Assembly: GCA_963978905.1 (NCBI GenBank)
Contig: OZ022259.1
Location: 27,567,994-27,631,993, forward strand
Direction of reading: 5' to 3'
DNA length: 64,000 bases
Source of the DNA: Trichostrongylus colubriformis
Taxonomy: Eukaryota > Nematoda > Chromadorea > Rhabditida > Trichostrongylidae
In this document: in pieces, positions 23,534 through 35,692 of the stretch
Layout of the letters: every line of letters starts with the position of its first letter
Position numbering within the stretch: position 1 is the first letter of the stretch
Notes under the pieces: model-generated
Databases searched by the model: none
Told to the model about the DNA's origin: nothing
What the model saw: the letters and a program-made list of their open reading frames with translations, nothing else
Position numbers and translations under genes: made by a program

Positions 23534-26527
23534 ACACTAACAATGCCGAGGTTGCAAGAAGAGAGAAGCTGGAGAATATTAATCTGAGTTTTGCTTTCTT
23601 TTACCGACCCCTTCCGTTGTCTTTGAGTGGGCGGAATTTTTCTAAAGGAACTTCTGTCTGAACCAAGCTCAGTGCCGCAAGCATAACCCTCGATCTGATC
23701 ATCTAGTCAACACATCGTAATTCTGAATACAAAGTGACCTCGTAGCTTCTTCTGAGTTTTGAAGACACATTTCATTCATTTGTATAAAATGAGGTGCGCC
23801 ATTATGGCTCAAAACTCGCATAGGTGCTCCTGGTTTTCGACGCGATGGGTGCCAGCAAGGGGGGGGGTGTTAGTCGGGTCCTGAAGCAATAACACCTAAT
23901 CAAGCCGTAAAGGCTGATACGGCCCCAAAACTCGCACACGTTGTGTTGCACTGCGGATCTCACAAAGCAAACTTCTGCTTTGATGTTGCACACCTCTGAA
24001 TTTTGCCCACTGTCCATACGGGAGAGCCTTCCTACTTATACGACATTTGACTGGTAGTGCTGCTCGCAGTATGGCAGGCAGAGAATGGCCATGGATGAAC
24101 GCATGCGGCTCTAGGCTGGACGATTAGGAGATCTGGTACTCTGCTATTTATTTTGATGTCTCTTTTCCGAAGCCCTCTCCTCTCCTTGTCAGCACTTCTT
24201 TATTGTCCTGAAATGCAGGCATTACTTCCACGTTCTCGCCTATAACTTCATTCTTCGACTACTTCACCTACCGTTTTCCTAATGAAGTGCTACGAATTTC
24301 GAAAGTGCTGAACAATAACCACTTAGAACAGCCAACTGAGGGAGATGCCAATCATCAAGTCCGACTTGTTGTTCATCAGTAAGGATTGACCGATTGAGGT
24401 GTCTGTGAACGCCGAGATAGCACGAGAAGGCCTGCTTGCTCACGTCATTCCATCGCGCCTTCTCCTTAATCTCAAGATCTCTCTGCTTAGCCTTCGACTT
24501 TAACGGTGCTCTTGAACGTTCCTTTTTTGCTTTCGTATGTAATCGTGATCATTTCTTTCGATACTACATAAAATGAATACTGGTAGTCGTAGTTCCTCAA
24601 AGAAAGAGGGTGTCCATTGAGCTCACTTTGGCGTACACCATGTACTGACATTTCAGACGAATTTGTCAGTGATTATTAGGTGATGATTCGAGTGTGCATG
24701 TTCTCTAGGACGAGCCATAGGGGCTTCCATTCAACGCATCTTTTTTGTCCCCTTCCAATGGTAATTCGATGACGCTGCTGTAGTAGAAAGTGACTCTGCT
24801 GTGGAATCTGTTTGCCCTTTCGAATGGATCTTTGAAAAGCTGGAATAAATGGACTCTATAAGTCAAAGGGACTGTGAGTATGCCATTCAAGATTCCATTT
24901 TTGTTGTTTCCTAAAGCTTCGGAGTTCTACACTATTCACAAGGCAGCCTTACGATGATGAGCGTCACTAAGTTCTCTCAGTTTATTTTGTCATTGAGAGC
25001 TAAAAAATTTGCGATGGGGACTTTCCACACGTAAGTTCGTAATCTATGGTGGAAGACACCCATGAAGTTGGGCGTCGAACGTGGCCTGCTTTGAATTTTG
25101 TTGAATTTATTTAATCGGTCCCTATTAGCATTCATAGAAGGGGCTGAGCTAATACGGTAACGCTTCAAGGTCACCATTTTCTCCTCGGTTACTGGGACCA
25201 TTACCACATGGATGGCATCTGAGTGGCCTTTCCAGGTCTGGCAGAATAACAAGAATTTGCTGACGTTCCTTTGAAAGCATTCACCATACTGAGGTATCCC
25301 ATTGGCAATATACGCTGGCATTCGCAACTTACTCAGATCAGCACTGTAACTTCCCTAAGTGCTGAAATAGCGATCCTTCTTTAGTTTTCGGCTTACACCT
25401 GCCCTTCACCAGAGCAACCCGCTCACCTCTTCTGACCATGTAAGAACTTATGGTGAGTGGAGGACTACAAGTGCAGCCTTGCGAGACCTCTCCAGACCAT
25501 GTACTAACCCGCCTCCGTATGTATGATACACCGAGAGAGGTATGTTGTTGGGGACCTCATGATCAGTCTAGCTGCTCCTGCTTTAAGAATCCTACAAAGC
25601 CCTCCTTTCACACAAATAAACCATTCTTTATAAATGCTTTGAGAGTTTTCGCTCTTGCATACAGTTTTCGAGTTTTCGAGAACGACGACAATCTTCCCAG
25701 AGTTGATGCGAAGCCGCACAAGTCGCGCCCGTGCCGTGCCATTTTAGGCCTTGAGTCTTCACTGTACCTCCGAAATTGTAAACTTCTCTAGTGCTGGTTA
25801 TGCATTCACATTTAGTCGTACGACAACTACTGCGAAGTTCATCACATTTTGGGCAGCCTTAGCAATCTGACAAGGAAGGTTCACCAGGTCATGGTGAACT
25901 CTTTCAAAACGGTTTTTTGCATTCATAGGGCCACATACATGAAGCAGAAAACCGATCTCAAGTTCAGCTAAGTTCCGTTGGGTGGGTCAAATGAATGACA
26001 AAATTTGTTTTGGAAGAAACAATTCTGACCGGCTTCCGCAACGCGTTCCAGCTGCGGCGTTCATTACACCCATAGCAGAAGACTGTCTTCGGAACAGACG
26101 CCAAAACCACTGCGAGCTGGCTCAAAAATGTAGAATCACTTATGGTAACTGCTGAGTAAAGCGAATGAATCTCATAGTGGATGCGCAGGTCAGCGTTCTC
26201 GCAGTGGTTGGATGGCCGAATGGATTGTGGAATTATAGTCCAACACCCCTCGAGTACAACGCTTTTGCATTTTCTTGATTTTGTTTGTTCGCGCACATGC
26301 AAATGACTGCGATTTTCGTTGCTGGTCCACCAAATTTTACAGCTTTCCGTGGTTAACGTGTTTGGACCCTTCGGCGCCCCTAGCAGGCGTGTGCTCAGGA
26401 GACCCAATTAGCTCTAGATACGGAATATTATTCAAATTGAGATTTTGACCCAAACTCGAGACGGTGGGATTGGGGAAGGGGAACGTAGTTACTGCTCACT
26501 TAAACAAACGAACACTAGCAGGCTTGA
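23534..26527. other. no recognised gene
   Basis: No supported gene. 25868-25930 (GGAAGGTTCACCAGGTCATGG, CAAAACGGTTTTTTGCA) has an inverted diverged copy at about 27220-27290, so both are remnants of one dispersed repeat. The open frame 25327-24977 on the minus strand has no domain or splice support. Confidence 0.4.
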
Positions 26528-26719
26528 TTGAAGGCATATTCCGCGCTCGCTATGGGTGGAGTGACCAATTGACTCTCAATTGGTTGTCGGCGGTTCGAAG
26601 GCGGTCTCTCCTCGCCCTATTGCCTGCAGTGGGGCGTGGAGAGACCGCTTCCCAACCGCTGACAACCAATGGAGAGTCAATTGGACTCCACCTATAGCGA
26701 GTGTGGAATATGCCTTCAA
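26528..26719. mobile_element. 192 bp fold-back MITE
   Basis: Arms of about 83 bp (26528-26610 and the complement to 26719) share TTGAAGGCATATTCC, CGCTAT, ACTCTCAATTGG TTGTC and GCGGTCTCTC. They flank a 25 bp centre. The element is non-coding and no clear target duplication is seen. Confidence 0.85.
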
Positions 26720-28229
26720 ACGCAATGGAGCATGTGCAGAATCAACGCATTCCAAGTGAACTACACCTAGCAACACCATTCGATGGCAGATATTTCCTTA
26801 TCGACTAGCGACCTCCTTTCATTGAGTGTTCTTTACTATGGCAGCAGTAGTACTAGTGGTCGCCAATTTTTCGAGCTTTGTTCAAAATCACGATTAGGCT
26901 GAAAACATGTTACCTGGGGTAGTTCGACCCCCGGAGCATAAATATCACACGTGCATGGTGGAAAAACCCCTAGTTCCCTTGTTATGAGCGTTAGCAAGTC
27001 CAAACAAATCTTTCGCCTACTACGCAAAAATATTGAAGATAGCGGTTCTTTGAAAGAATAAAAATTGGTTTTGCACACATTTTTCACGTGCGGTCGTACA
27101 TGAGCACAAATGGATGAAAACTAGAAAATTGCAGAAATTGTCCTCAGTGGGGATCGAACCATCAGCCATTTTCTGAAATGAACATTCAGCCGTATTTGAG
27201 AGCGGTTTTTTGCTTGAGACCCTATAAAGTGCAAAAAACCGTTTTGCAGAAGCACACCATGACCTGTTGAGCCTTCCTTGGAAGACGCTATGCCAGGGGC
27301 AACGTCATTCAACCATTTTAACTGTAAGGATCAGAACACCCCAAAATCAGTCAAAAATCACTTCTTGCCCCATCTCCGGTCCATACCTTCTCTACGTTGC
27401 TTAGCATGAACTCCGAAAGTCAGCAGCTTGCGTCCAGGCACCATGAACTTACATGAGAGGGCACCGAGTTTTTGCAACGTTTCAGTACAAATTTTTCCCC
27501 AGCTGTTTCTTGTACGGTGGCTCTTGAGCAATAATCCATCCCCCAGCACGTTAGACAGAAGAGCTCTGCGGAACGTCTGCTCTTTGGAGTGATCGTATGC
27601 TGAAATTATAGACGCAAGTAACGAGAAAGTATAGAGCATCTCTGACTGAAGGCCAAAGACTCGTCGTATTCAATTAATTGCGCATAGCTTGGATAGTCTG
27701 TTTTTAATGAAGTAGACTCGTCGGTGGCAATTAGACCGAACATCGGAGACGATTTCATCCTTGCCGTCTCCCTTTGTCTCTTTTCATGCCGATAGCAGTA
27801 ATGGTGGTTTTGTGTTTATTGAAGTGCACTATTGAAGTGCCACTAATCAGTGCAATCGTTAACCACGGTAGTTTAGATTTTTCTGAAATCGCCGGATTTT
27901 TCAAGGGCAGATCGAAATTCGTCACGACATTCTTTGTCCTTTGTCGTTCAGATCAGACTCATCATGTGGATCTGCTCGCCCGAATATTTCATGATAGAAA
28001 AATTGTATTATTGGCGATAGGCGACAAGTCGTCCATCTCGGGCCTACCGCCTTCGAAAAAACCTCTGATATAGTAGCTTTCGGAAGCGGAAGATTTTCTT
28101 TACTTCAGGAATCGTTTGTTCTGTTTTCTGTCAATAGTCCTAATATGGAGATCATGTACACATAACCCTTATTTAGGCTGTGAAGGGATTCGCATGATAG
28201 ACATATTCACTAACGGGTGTTCATGAATA
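26720..28229. other. no recognised gene
   Basis: Nothing supported beyond the repeat remnant at 27220-27290. Minus strand 27170-27140 has a B-box-like GGTTCGATCCCC, but a convincing tRNA fold could not be built. Confidence 0.4.
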
Positions 28230-29143
28230 CAGGGTGGGGCAAAATTACGGAAACCAAATTGATGCTACCCAAAAACCTTATTTCAGCTCGAACAAAAACA
28301 TAATCATTACCGATTTACTCTCCAGAAAAAACTGAACAAACAGTACTACTTTTTTTTGAAACCATCTCCATTTACTCCGATAAAGGCTCGAAGACGCTCC
28401 GAAAACGCGTTGACCGTGGCGAGGAGATAGCCTTCGTCCAACTCATCCCATGCTTTCTTCAGCGCTGACTTCGAGTAATTAAGGCCGGGATTGGGTTTTG
28501 AGCATGCCTTATGCTCGAGGACACTCCATACAGAGAAACCGAGTGGGTTGAGGTTCGGAACTGGGAGACCATTCATCAAAGGCAATGAAATCTAGGAAAA
28601 TTTCCTGTAGCGTGACTTTCTGTTCCTTTTGCTGTCGGCAGAAAGAAACTGTCCTCCTCCTTGCTTGTGTGCCTTCAGTTTCCAAGTGATCTTTCACAAT
28701 CCTGCCCATCTGTCACGTGAAAATCGACATTTCTTCTGCCATCTTCCGAAGCGACCGCACTGGCTTCAAACGCAGACGATCACGCACTCTCTTGATGTCC
28801 GCCCTGATCGTGACAGAAGTCGGTCTTCCACGTCCTGGTCGGTCGGAAAGGTTTCCTAGTTCTGTAAACCTTGCGATTGATTTCGATACAAGACTTTGTG
28901 ATACCTTTAGACGACGGGAGATGTCAATCGCCTGGAGTCCTTGATGGTGCAGGTAGATGAGGGAATTCCGGTGAGGGGATGGCATTGTCATTTCAGATCA
29001 AATATGAAATTTTTGTGCTGGTTAGTAGAGAAGGTTGCGCTGAATCGAATAAAAATAAGCAAGAGCTTTTCAAATGCGAAAAGCGCCTCAGGGGTCAAAG
29101 TTCCCTCGCCCGCGCCTTGTTTCCGTAATTTTGCCCCACCCTG
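28230..29143. mobile_element. 914 bp Tc1-like element with deleted transposase
   Basis: Exact 25 bp TIRs (CAGGGTGGGGCAAAATTACG...) at 28230-28254 and 29119-29143. TA target duplications lie at 28228-28229 and 29144-29145. It carries a minus-strand transposase remnant. The perfect TIRs suggest it could still be moved in trans. Confidence 0.93.
28346..28991 (-). pseudogene. Tc1-family transposase, catalytic core deleted
   Basis: The N-terminal part (28991-28713) encodes the paired-type DNA-binding region: a helix-turn-helix (LKVSQSLVSKSIARF) and the GRPR-like hinge (RPGRGRPTSV). A second, frame-shifted segment (about 28709-28590) resembles the second helix-turn-helix of the family (MGRIVKDHLETEG). 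It then jumps to the C-terminal end (28585-28346) with the family's NPLxFxVW motif as NPLGFSVWSVLE. The stretch that should hold the DDE/D catalytic residues is missing between them. Frame changes and the deletion make it non-functional. Intact Tc1-type transposases are about 340 aa. Confidence 0.85.
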
Positions 29144-29145
29144 TA

Positions 29146-30578
29146 CTTTGAACAGAGCCGATTCTCTGTGACAAATCCGCAGAGCTACGTCAATGTGACT
29201 GACTCACGTTCGTCATTGCTCTTCAGAATCGATGAAACGATGCTCGTTCCGATGCTGATTAGCCATCTGCTGCGAAGCTCTCCCATCCACCCAACTCGCA
29301 CCCATCGTCAAATGAATAAATGATACATCACCAGCAGTCTTCTACTAGCTCATGACCACTTAATCTTCTCGCCATAATGCACATCCACTCAATTAAGCGC
29401 ATGAGATTATCTATCTTCATTAAATCATTTTCAGTGTAGCTATGGAAACTTCCGCGTGAATCATCCAGTGAAGGCTGCAAATTTTCGTTCTCAGTGCTTC
29501 CTATTACTCACTTATTCGATTGATACTGAAAAAATTCTGGAGTGCCATTCATTTATCTGCCAAACGGGAAAGTGGATGAGCTTGATCGAGATTAGGGGCG
29601 AGTTGATTGAAAGTCGATCTCTTACCCCGACTAAAGTCCTGCATTTGCAGATAGAACAGCCTTTCTCAGCCCCTCTGACCAGGATTGCATTGAAGGGCAT
29701 TCTGATTAGATTCTGAGTTATTCAGTTTATTACTTTCGGGGCTGTGAGTCGTTGTCTAGAGAATCTCTTTCTCTCATCCTCCTTCCCGAATATCAGTCAA
29801 CTCCGATTCTCCCTTCGTTTTCACGAAATGATTTGCAACTGAGCTTACAGAGGAAAATAGAGGTCCTTATTTTACGTCCGGTTATTTTCCAAGACTTTCC
29901 AATTCCAGCACTATCTCATGAAGCTTCAGACTCTTCTCTTTCTGAAAGTGCAATTGTTTAATTTTTCTTTCTCCAAGTAAAGCAACACATTTCTTACCAT
30001 TTTGTAGGGAGTTTACTTTGATTCCATATTTTGCCTTATTCCATATTTATTTAATATTTGCCAAAATTAAGAGATTGTGTGGGTGTTGAACACAGCAATC
30101 CCACCACTAGAGAGGGCCAGGAAATGTGTAGATGTGTAAGTGCTCAGATATTGAGAGGGAAGTGATAGTGTCATATAGGTCGTATCAATGCTTGAAATTT
30201 CCGGTACTGAAAGGGATGAGGCTGACCACTTTACAACGTATTGCCATCCCTTTGACAGAGCCACCTTATCGGAGTAAGTTCTCGCGGTGGCAAGCTTATA
30301 ACGGATGTGCAGCAAACTCTGTTTCCATATGGCAGTTTTTGCGTGATTCACCAGTATTTTTCTGTTGGCTATTATCGTCATTACAGGTTTCCATGAGATT
30401 AGTTTATTCTTCACCTGGATTACTGTGTATGTTCTATACTGCTTTTCTCGAAGGACCGCATCTGTTTCGCTGATTGATTGACAGCGGTTAGACGATCGGT
30501 AGTTCGAACGCAATCCCGGCGGAACTATTGGCTGCGAGGCGGTTCCGCGGGCATAGTTCCATACGAATTGAATTGATC
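29146..30578. other. no recognised gene
   Basis: No supported gene or repeat. AT-rich from about 29950 to 30070. Confidence 0.4.
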
Positions 30579-30834
30579 TACAGGGGGTGCCAAAAAAAGT
30601 GACTTTGTCTCGCCCACTTTCACCCCACTTTAGTCGAACTACAGCAAATTCTGTTGAGGTATTCACATCCCCAGATTCAAGAGCGGACAAGCGTACAACA
30701 CATACACACATGTTTATACGCTTATATTACCTTTTATAACAAATATATCAAAAATTCTAAGTTAACTAACTCTTCGTTATGCATCATAACATCTAATATA
30801 ATCTTTTACCAATCTCTTGATACAACCTCTTTAA

Positions 30835-33800
30835 ACATGGGGACCATACCCCTTTAACAATAGGGGCTCTTTTGATAGGGTTACAAAAGTGGTTAACTGG
30901 CGTAAGGGGCAGTACCACGCCCTCAAAAGGGTCAACAAACCTCATTTGAACAATCCACACAAATTCATTTTCTTTATGGGCTTGCAAGTGCCTAGGGCAA
31001 ACCCCTTTAAACTTCCCCTAAGTATGTGGGCGGGGCCTCCCACATATTTCCTCCTTTGGCCTGCTACCAACAATAATTCTATTTTCAATAGTAACTACTA
31101 TCACAGTCAACTCTTTCACAAACACAAGGTAAATGGTATCTACTGTCTGAAAGATTTTGGTACCAATAATTTACCTTCTAACTGTAAAAAAGGTTGTAAT
31201 AAATGTGACCTTATAAATAAAAAAGATTACATTATTTCTAATAGCACAAACATGAGAATTTCCACCTACATAGATAATACAGCGAACTGTCAGAGTAGAA
31301 ACATAATTTATTGCCTTAATTGTTTAGAATGTGGATATCAGTATGTAGGTCTTACAACAAGAAAATTTAAAGATCGAATCAGAGAACATTTGTATAATAT
31401 ACATAAAAACGATTCCAATAAATATCTATATAAACATTTCAATGAAAAATGTAAGAAAAAACTTGTCTCCTTTTCAATTCTAGACAATTTACCAGAAAAT
31501 ACAGACAAAACAATTTTGTCAGACAAGGAAGCTTTTTGGATCAAGTTACTAGTTACAGCATATCCTTTTGGTAACAATGATTGCATTAAAACATATGGTA
31601 ATATTTCAAATGTCATAAATCCTTTAACCTACAAAAAAGACCACCCATATTTCAATCTTAAAATCATTCGTATAAGAAAAAGAGGTTCTAGAAGAAACAG
31701 AAAAAAGAAAAACAACGACCAACAAGATGTAGACAGAAATATAGAACATTTTTTAAACATACTACATACCACTACAGACTTTAAAACAATCAGAAAAGAA
31801 CTATACAACTTCAATAAAAAGACCATCAAAGAAATAATAAGGCTGTGCTATACAGAATCGTTTTTATTTAGTATCCCTATCTATAAAAAATGTATTCTTT
31901 TAAGCTTACTCTGTAGTTTTCATTTCAATGCTCCCAAAATCAAAAACAGAACCACCTCATATTGCAATTTGCCAACCAAATTTATCCATGGAATTTTAGA
32001 TTATGTTAACATTAATAGAATAATTAACTCAAAAGATATCACAGAGATCATTAAGAACAACTCCAGTGTTCATTACATTCCCTTTAGAGTTATATATAAA
32101 TACGACAATCCTATTTCAGTATCAATATTCAACTATAACAAAACACTTAAAAACTTGAATTACACTAACTTAGTAACAATCCTCAAAAATAAATGTGTTT
32201 GTGAAAGAAAAGAATTTGAAGAATATATAGATAAACACCACAAACATATAATTACAGGTAATACCAAAATCATTCACAATTCCCTAATTAAAGAAATACT
32301 AGACAAAGGCTGTAAGTACAGGATAACCACCAACTTAACTAAGGACACAGTTAGACAATGGATTAATGACACAGCTAAAGAATATACAGAAATTATCAAA
32401 AAGAAATATAAGCTTAGAGACTACATATTACAAGACATTTTCTGGTATCTCAAAACCAAGATATACAAAACACTCAAACCTAAGCTTTATTCAAACTGGT
32501 TAAATAGGAATACAATACGCTATCCCCAACTATTAAAAGAAATAAAAGAGCTACAAAATGTATTCATATTTTGTCCTTTGGACAAAGCCAGCAACAATTA
32601 CGGAATTGTATGTAAAAAATTTTACATTACTATCATTATGAAAGAAATGGGTTTAAAAATCAACAACAACAACATCTTGTATTTCCAAGATACAGGAAAT
32701 ACATACACCTTCCTTCCCAATACTGTAGAAAGAGATATTGTTACTAAACACCATAATTTTAACATAAACAACAATCTTGAAAATCTTAATAACATGACTA
32801 CTCCAGTTATTTATGCTATTCCAAAACTACATAAGTCACCCATCAAATTCAGGTTCATTACAGGAGCAAAAACAAGCAGTTTAAAACCACTTTCTTTGGA
32901 ACTAACACGTATACTCACTTTTATCAAAGCACATTTCATCAACTATAATGATACTATCAAAAGCAGAAATATTAATTTCATTGGTTTCTGGTCAATAGAT
33001 AACATTAACATAGCAGAAGAATTGCTAAATATCAAAATGGATAATATTAAACTATTCTCTGCAGACTTCACAAATATGTTTACTAACCTACCCCATAACA
33101 AAATAATGTCTAATATACGAGAAATACTCAAAATATGCTATAAAAATAGTAACAAAAGATACATAGCTACTAATAATCACAGAACTTTTTACACTGATAA
33201 TGATTCTTATAGAAATTATCGCTATTATACTATAACAGACATTCTTTACTTTATAGATTACTTACTTAACAATAGTTTCTGTAAATTTTCAGAATACATT
33301 TTCATTCAAAAAATTGGAGTACCACAAGGAAGCAATGTTAGTCCCCTATTAGCAGATTTAACCTTATCCTATTATGAATACATTTACTCTCTAAAGCAAA
33401 TCAAAAACATCAATTCTAACTTTAAACCTTTTAGATATATGGATGATATTTTAGTTCTACATAACACAGATTCTACCACTACTCTTAATAATCTCAACAT
33501 GATATACGATAATATATTAAAATTAGAAACTACACACGAAAGTGATTATAAATGTAATTATTTGGACTTAGAAATTTTAATTAAAGACAATAGAATTTGT
33601 ACAAAAATGTATAACAAAACAGACAATTTTGAATTCCTTATTAAAAGATTTCCTAATATATCCACTAATATATATCGTCCAAAATCAAACACAATACTAT
33701 ATACACAGAGATACTCAGAGTGGCAAGAACCTGTACCCATCTAAAAGACTTCATTGAAAGACTTCAACACACTTACAGCCAACTACAAGACTCTGGATAT

Positions 33801-33926
33801 AAATTAGAGACCTTTTTAACCTGTCTTACTAGATGCCTATATCTAAATGAGTTTATAAGGTACAAGTTCAAGCTACTTAATCCTAAAGAACTTCGTAATC
33901 ACTTTATGATCCCTTTACCTAATTAA
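30835..33926 (+). pseudogene. GIY-YIG/reverse transcriptase polyprotein, one frameshift
   Basis: The frame is open from 30835 to 33744. No ATG occurs before 30977, so the true start is uncertain. Residue numbers here count from the GTG at 30889. A Cys cluster (CKKGCNKC, residues 99-106) precedes the nuclease. GIY-YIG is seen as NIIYCLNC (138-145) and QYVGLTTR (151-158), with Arg in DRIREH (162-167) and the catalytic-type Glu in SDKEAFWI (211-218). Reverse transcriptase motifs: A, SADFTNMF (Asp 726); B, GVPQG (810-814); C, YMDD (850-853). The thumb region continues in another frame, LRVARTCTHLKDF, to the stop at 33924-33926. The shift lies near 33705-33711, at a CAGAGAT that looks like a 2-base AG gain. 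Apart from this the frame is intact over about 1000 codons, so inactivation looks recent (or is an assembly error). It would act as a target-primed reverse transcriptase. Confidence 0.88.
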
Positions 33927-34332
33927 ATTCCATCCTTCTATCCTATTAATTAAAAACGCTTTCATAGTTATTGTCATTAAATTATTTACATAATACTAAC
34001 ATTAATGCACTCACCACTTTTTGTCCACCTTTTACAACTTCCACGGCATCACCTTCCTATAACATCACTATCATTTCTCAACACAAAGATTAATATGATG
34101 ATTATTATTTTTTACAAACTTACAATTGTCACAACAGCGCTAACTGACTCCATACTCCGCTCGACGTTCCTATAAGTAACAAAATATGTTGTTGTGATGG
34201 TTAACGGAACAACTAACATGTACTTAGAATGTGTAATGTGGTAGTTATAAACAAAAAACGTTATCAACCCACCTATAGCAAAGAATAGTTGAAAATGACT
34301 CACAGTCGAATGATAATACTAACACTAACATT

Positions 34333-34441
34333 GGTGGATAAGATAACGTTCCATGGTCATAACAACCTTCATCATGTTTCTTTTTGGTGGATAACACATG
34401 ATAACGTTCTATGGTCATAACAACTTTCACCATGTTTCATT
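34333..34441. repeat. two ~55 bp tandem repeats in retroelement 3' region
   Basis: GGTGGATAAGATAACGTTCC then ATGGTCATAACAAC and CATGTTTC occur twice (about 34333-34385 and 34386-34441). They lie between the end of the coding frame and the hammerhead-like region. Confidence 0.8.
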
Positions 34442-34673
34442 TTTCATTCACACTCATGAAGGTAAGGAGCGGTTACATTATGGTGAGTTAGTTCTTTTCT
34501 AAACAATTACATAAAGCGTCTAATTAAAAATTTGAAGATTTACAACACGTACACATAATAATGAATGGCTTAATACTTGATTCCTTTTAATAATAGTACC
34601 TCATTCTTCTACCTATGCTCATATTAGCTTTAAATATACATCAAATATTACTTAAAACATGCCTACCTCTCTT

Positions 34674-34752
34674 CCCTTACTGATGAGCACAGAGGGAGGT
34701 TATCTCTAGGTTTAACCTCCGTCTAAGGGCCGGTGCGAAACGGAGGTTAAAC
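34674..34752 (+). ncRNA. hammerhead ribozyme parts in non-standard order
   Basis: All conserved hammerhead pieces are present: CTGATGA (34680-34686), the cleavage-type GTC (34721-34723) and GAAA (34737-34740). Three perfect stems abut them exactly as required. Stem I is 34674-34679 with 34724-34729 (CCCTTA/TAAGGG). Stem II is 34687-34690 with 34733-34736 (GCAC/GTGC). Stem III is 34710-34722 with 34740-34752 (13 bp). The strand order is I, II, III, I', II', III', which is not a circular permutation of the normal hammerhead. Either the loops are rewired or two tandem ribozymes have complementary deletions. Hammerheads are known from the terminal repeats of Penelope-like elements. Activity is unknown. 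Confidence 0.6.
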
Positions 34753-35455
34753 TACTTCTTTGCTTCTCCCCCCTGAAATCTTTTTGAAAACATGGTTCCT
34801 TTTTACAATTGTTTATTTATTTCTTCACTCTATCACCATACTCTGTGGCAGCCTTCTGCAAGAGCAGGAACGGGAGCGAGGAAAGAGTGAACAAGATGTG
34901 TCACCTCAACAGGGCAAAATCCGAAATTTCGTCGCCCTCGTTCACAACCTTGCTGAGGTCCGTTCACTCAGGGTACCTAGGGATTCATACTGGGTGGTGT
35001 TCTTTAGGATCCTGTTTTTTCCGGGTTCCCAGTGCCCTTTGTTTCCAAGAGCCAAAACGTGCACTTACCACTGAAACCCCTCCGGAGGCGTATTTGGGCA
35101 TGAAAATGATATTTCGGATCATAGCAGCCTTGTCCAAGCAGCAGGGGCTCTGTGACTTCCATGAACCGAAGGGCCAATCCTTAGGAAGCTTCCCACAAAA
35201 GACCTACCATGGAACCCGGCTCCACTGTTTTAAGGGGACCTTGATACCGTGGGTGCTCCGAAGCCCGACTGCACCGCTTAAAGGTTCTATATTTCTATGA
35301 AAATGAAAGTAGTGAGTCTAAGCTTGTTCCCGCTTTTAGAGGAACATTTCGGGAATATTTTGCCCCAATACTTTCATTTCTTTCGTTTTCCTATGTTTTG
35401 TATAATTGGGAGATGTGAGCCGTGGGCAAAATTACTTTTTTTTGCACCCCCTGTA

Positions 35456-35690
35456 TATATATATATCTAGTACCACTTCCACCGTTTTTTCCTGGAAGAT
35501 CGCACGTATTATAATTTTATTATGACTGTGACTGTGTTGTAATTGAAGGGTAGAAAAATTGCATCCAGGGTCTAGCACTATATGCTGAGGCAGAGCCTGA
35601 CAGCAGAGGGTTCATGAGAAGAAGGTATGGTCAGAGGTTTCTTTTAAGGATTATTGATCGCTCACGCGATCGTGTGACCAGAATTTCGAA
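35456..35690. other. intergenic, short AT run
   Basis: A TATATA run follows the element end; nothing else is recognised. Confidence 0.4.
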
Positions 35691-35692
35691 CA

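Larger units (their letters stand above)
30689..34824 (+). mobile_element. Penelope-like retroelement, permuted (Naiad-type)
   Basis: A 4.14 kb insertion whose limits are set by the two uninterrupted paralogues of its host element. The join in those copies is GAGCAGAC/CTCACTC. It encodes one long plus-strand frame with an N-terminal GIY-YIG nuclease followed by a reverse transcriptase. Most Penelope-like elements have the nuclease at the C-terminus; the permuted order is that described for Naiad elements of animals. Base composition is strikingly AT-rich compared with the surroundings. No obvious target duplication is seen at the ends; a few host bases may have been lost. The 3' part carries a short tandem repeat and hammerhead-like sequences. 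Confidence 0.88.
30581..35453. mobile_element. ~740 bp TIR element, copy 1, split by a retroelement
   Basis: The left piece 30581-30688 starts CAGGGGGTGCCAAAAAAAGT. The right piece 34825-35453 ends TTTGCACCCCCTG. TA flanks are at 30579-30580 and 35454-35455. The two pieces together (about 737 bp) match the unsplit copies at 36.5 kb (738 bp) and 43.9 kb (741 bp). TIRs of about 30 bp plus TA target duplications indicate a non-autonomous Tc1/mariner-type element. Confidence 0.92.

Noticed and set aside
27140..27215. tRNA-like segment on the minus strand with GGTTCGATCCCC
   Set aside because: No A box at the right distance and no matching T-stem or acceptor stem.
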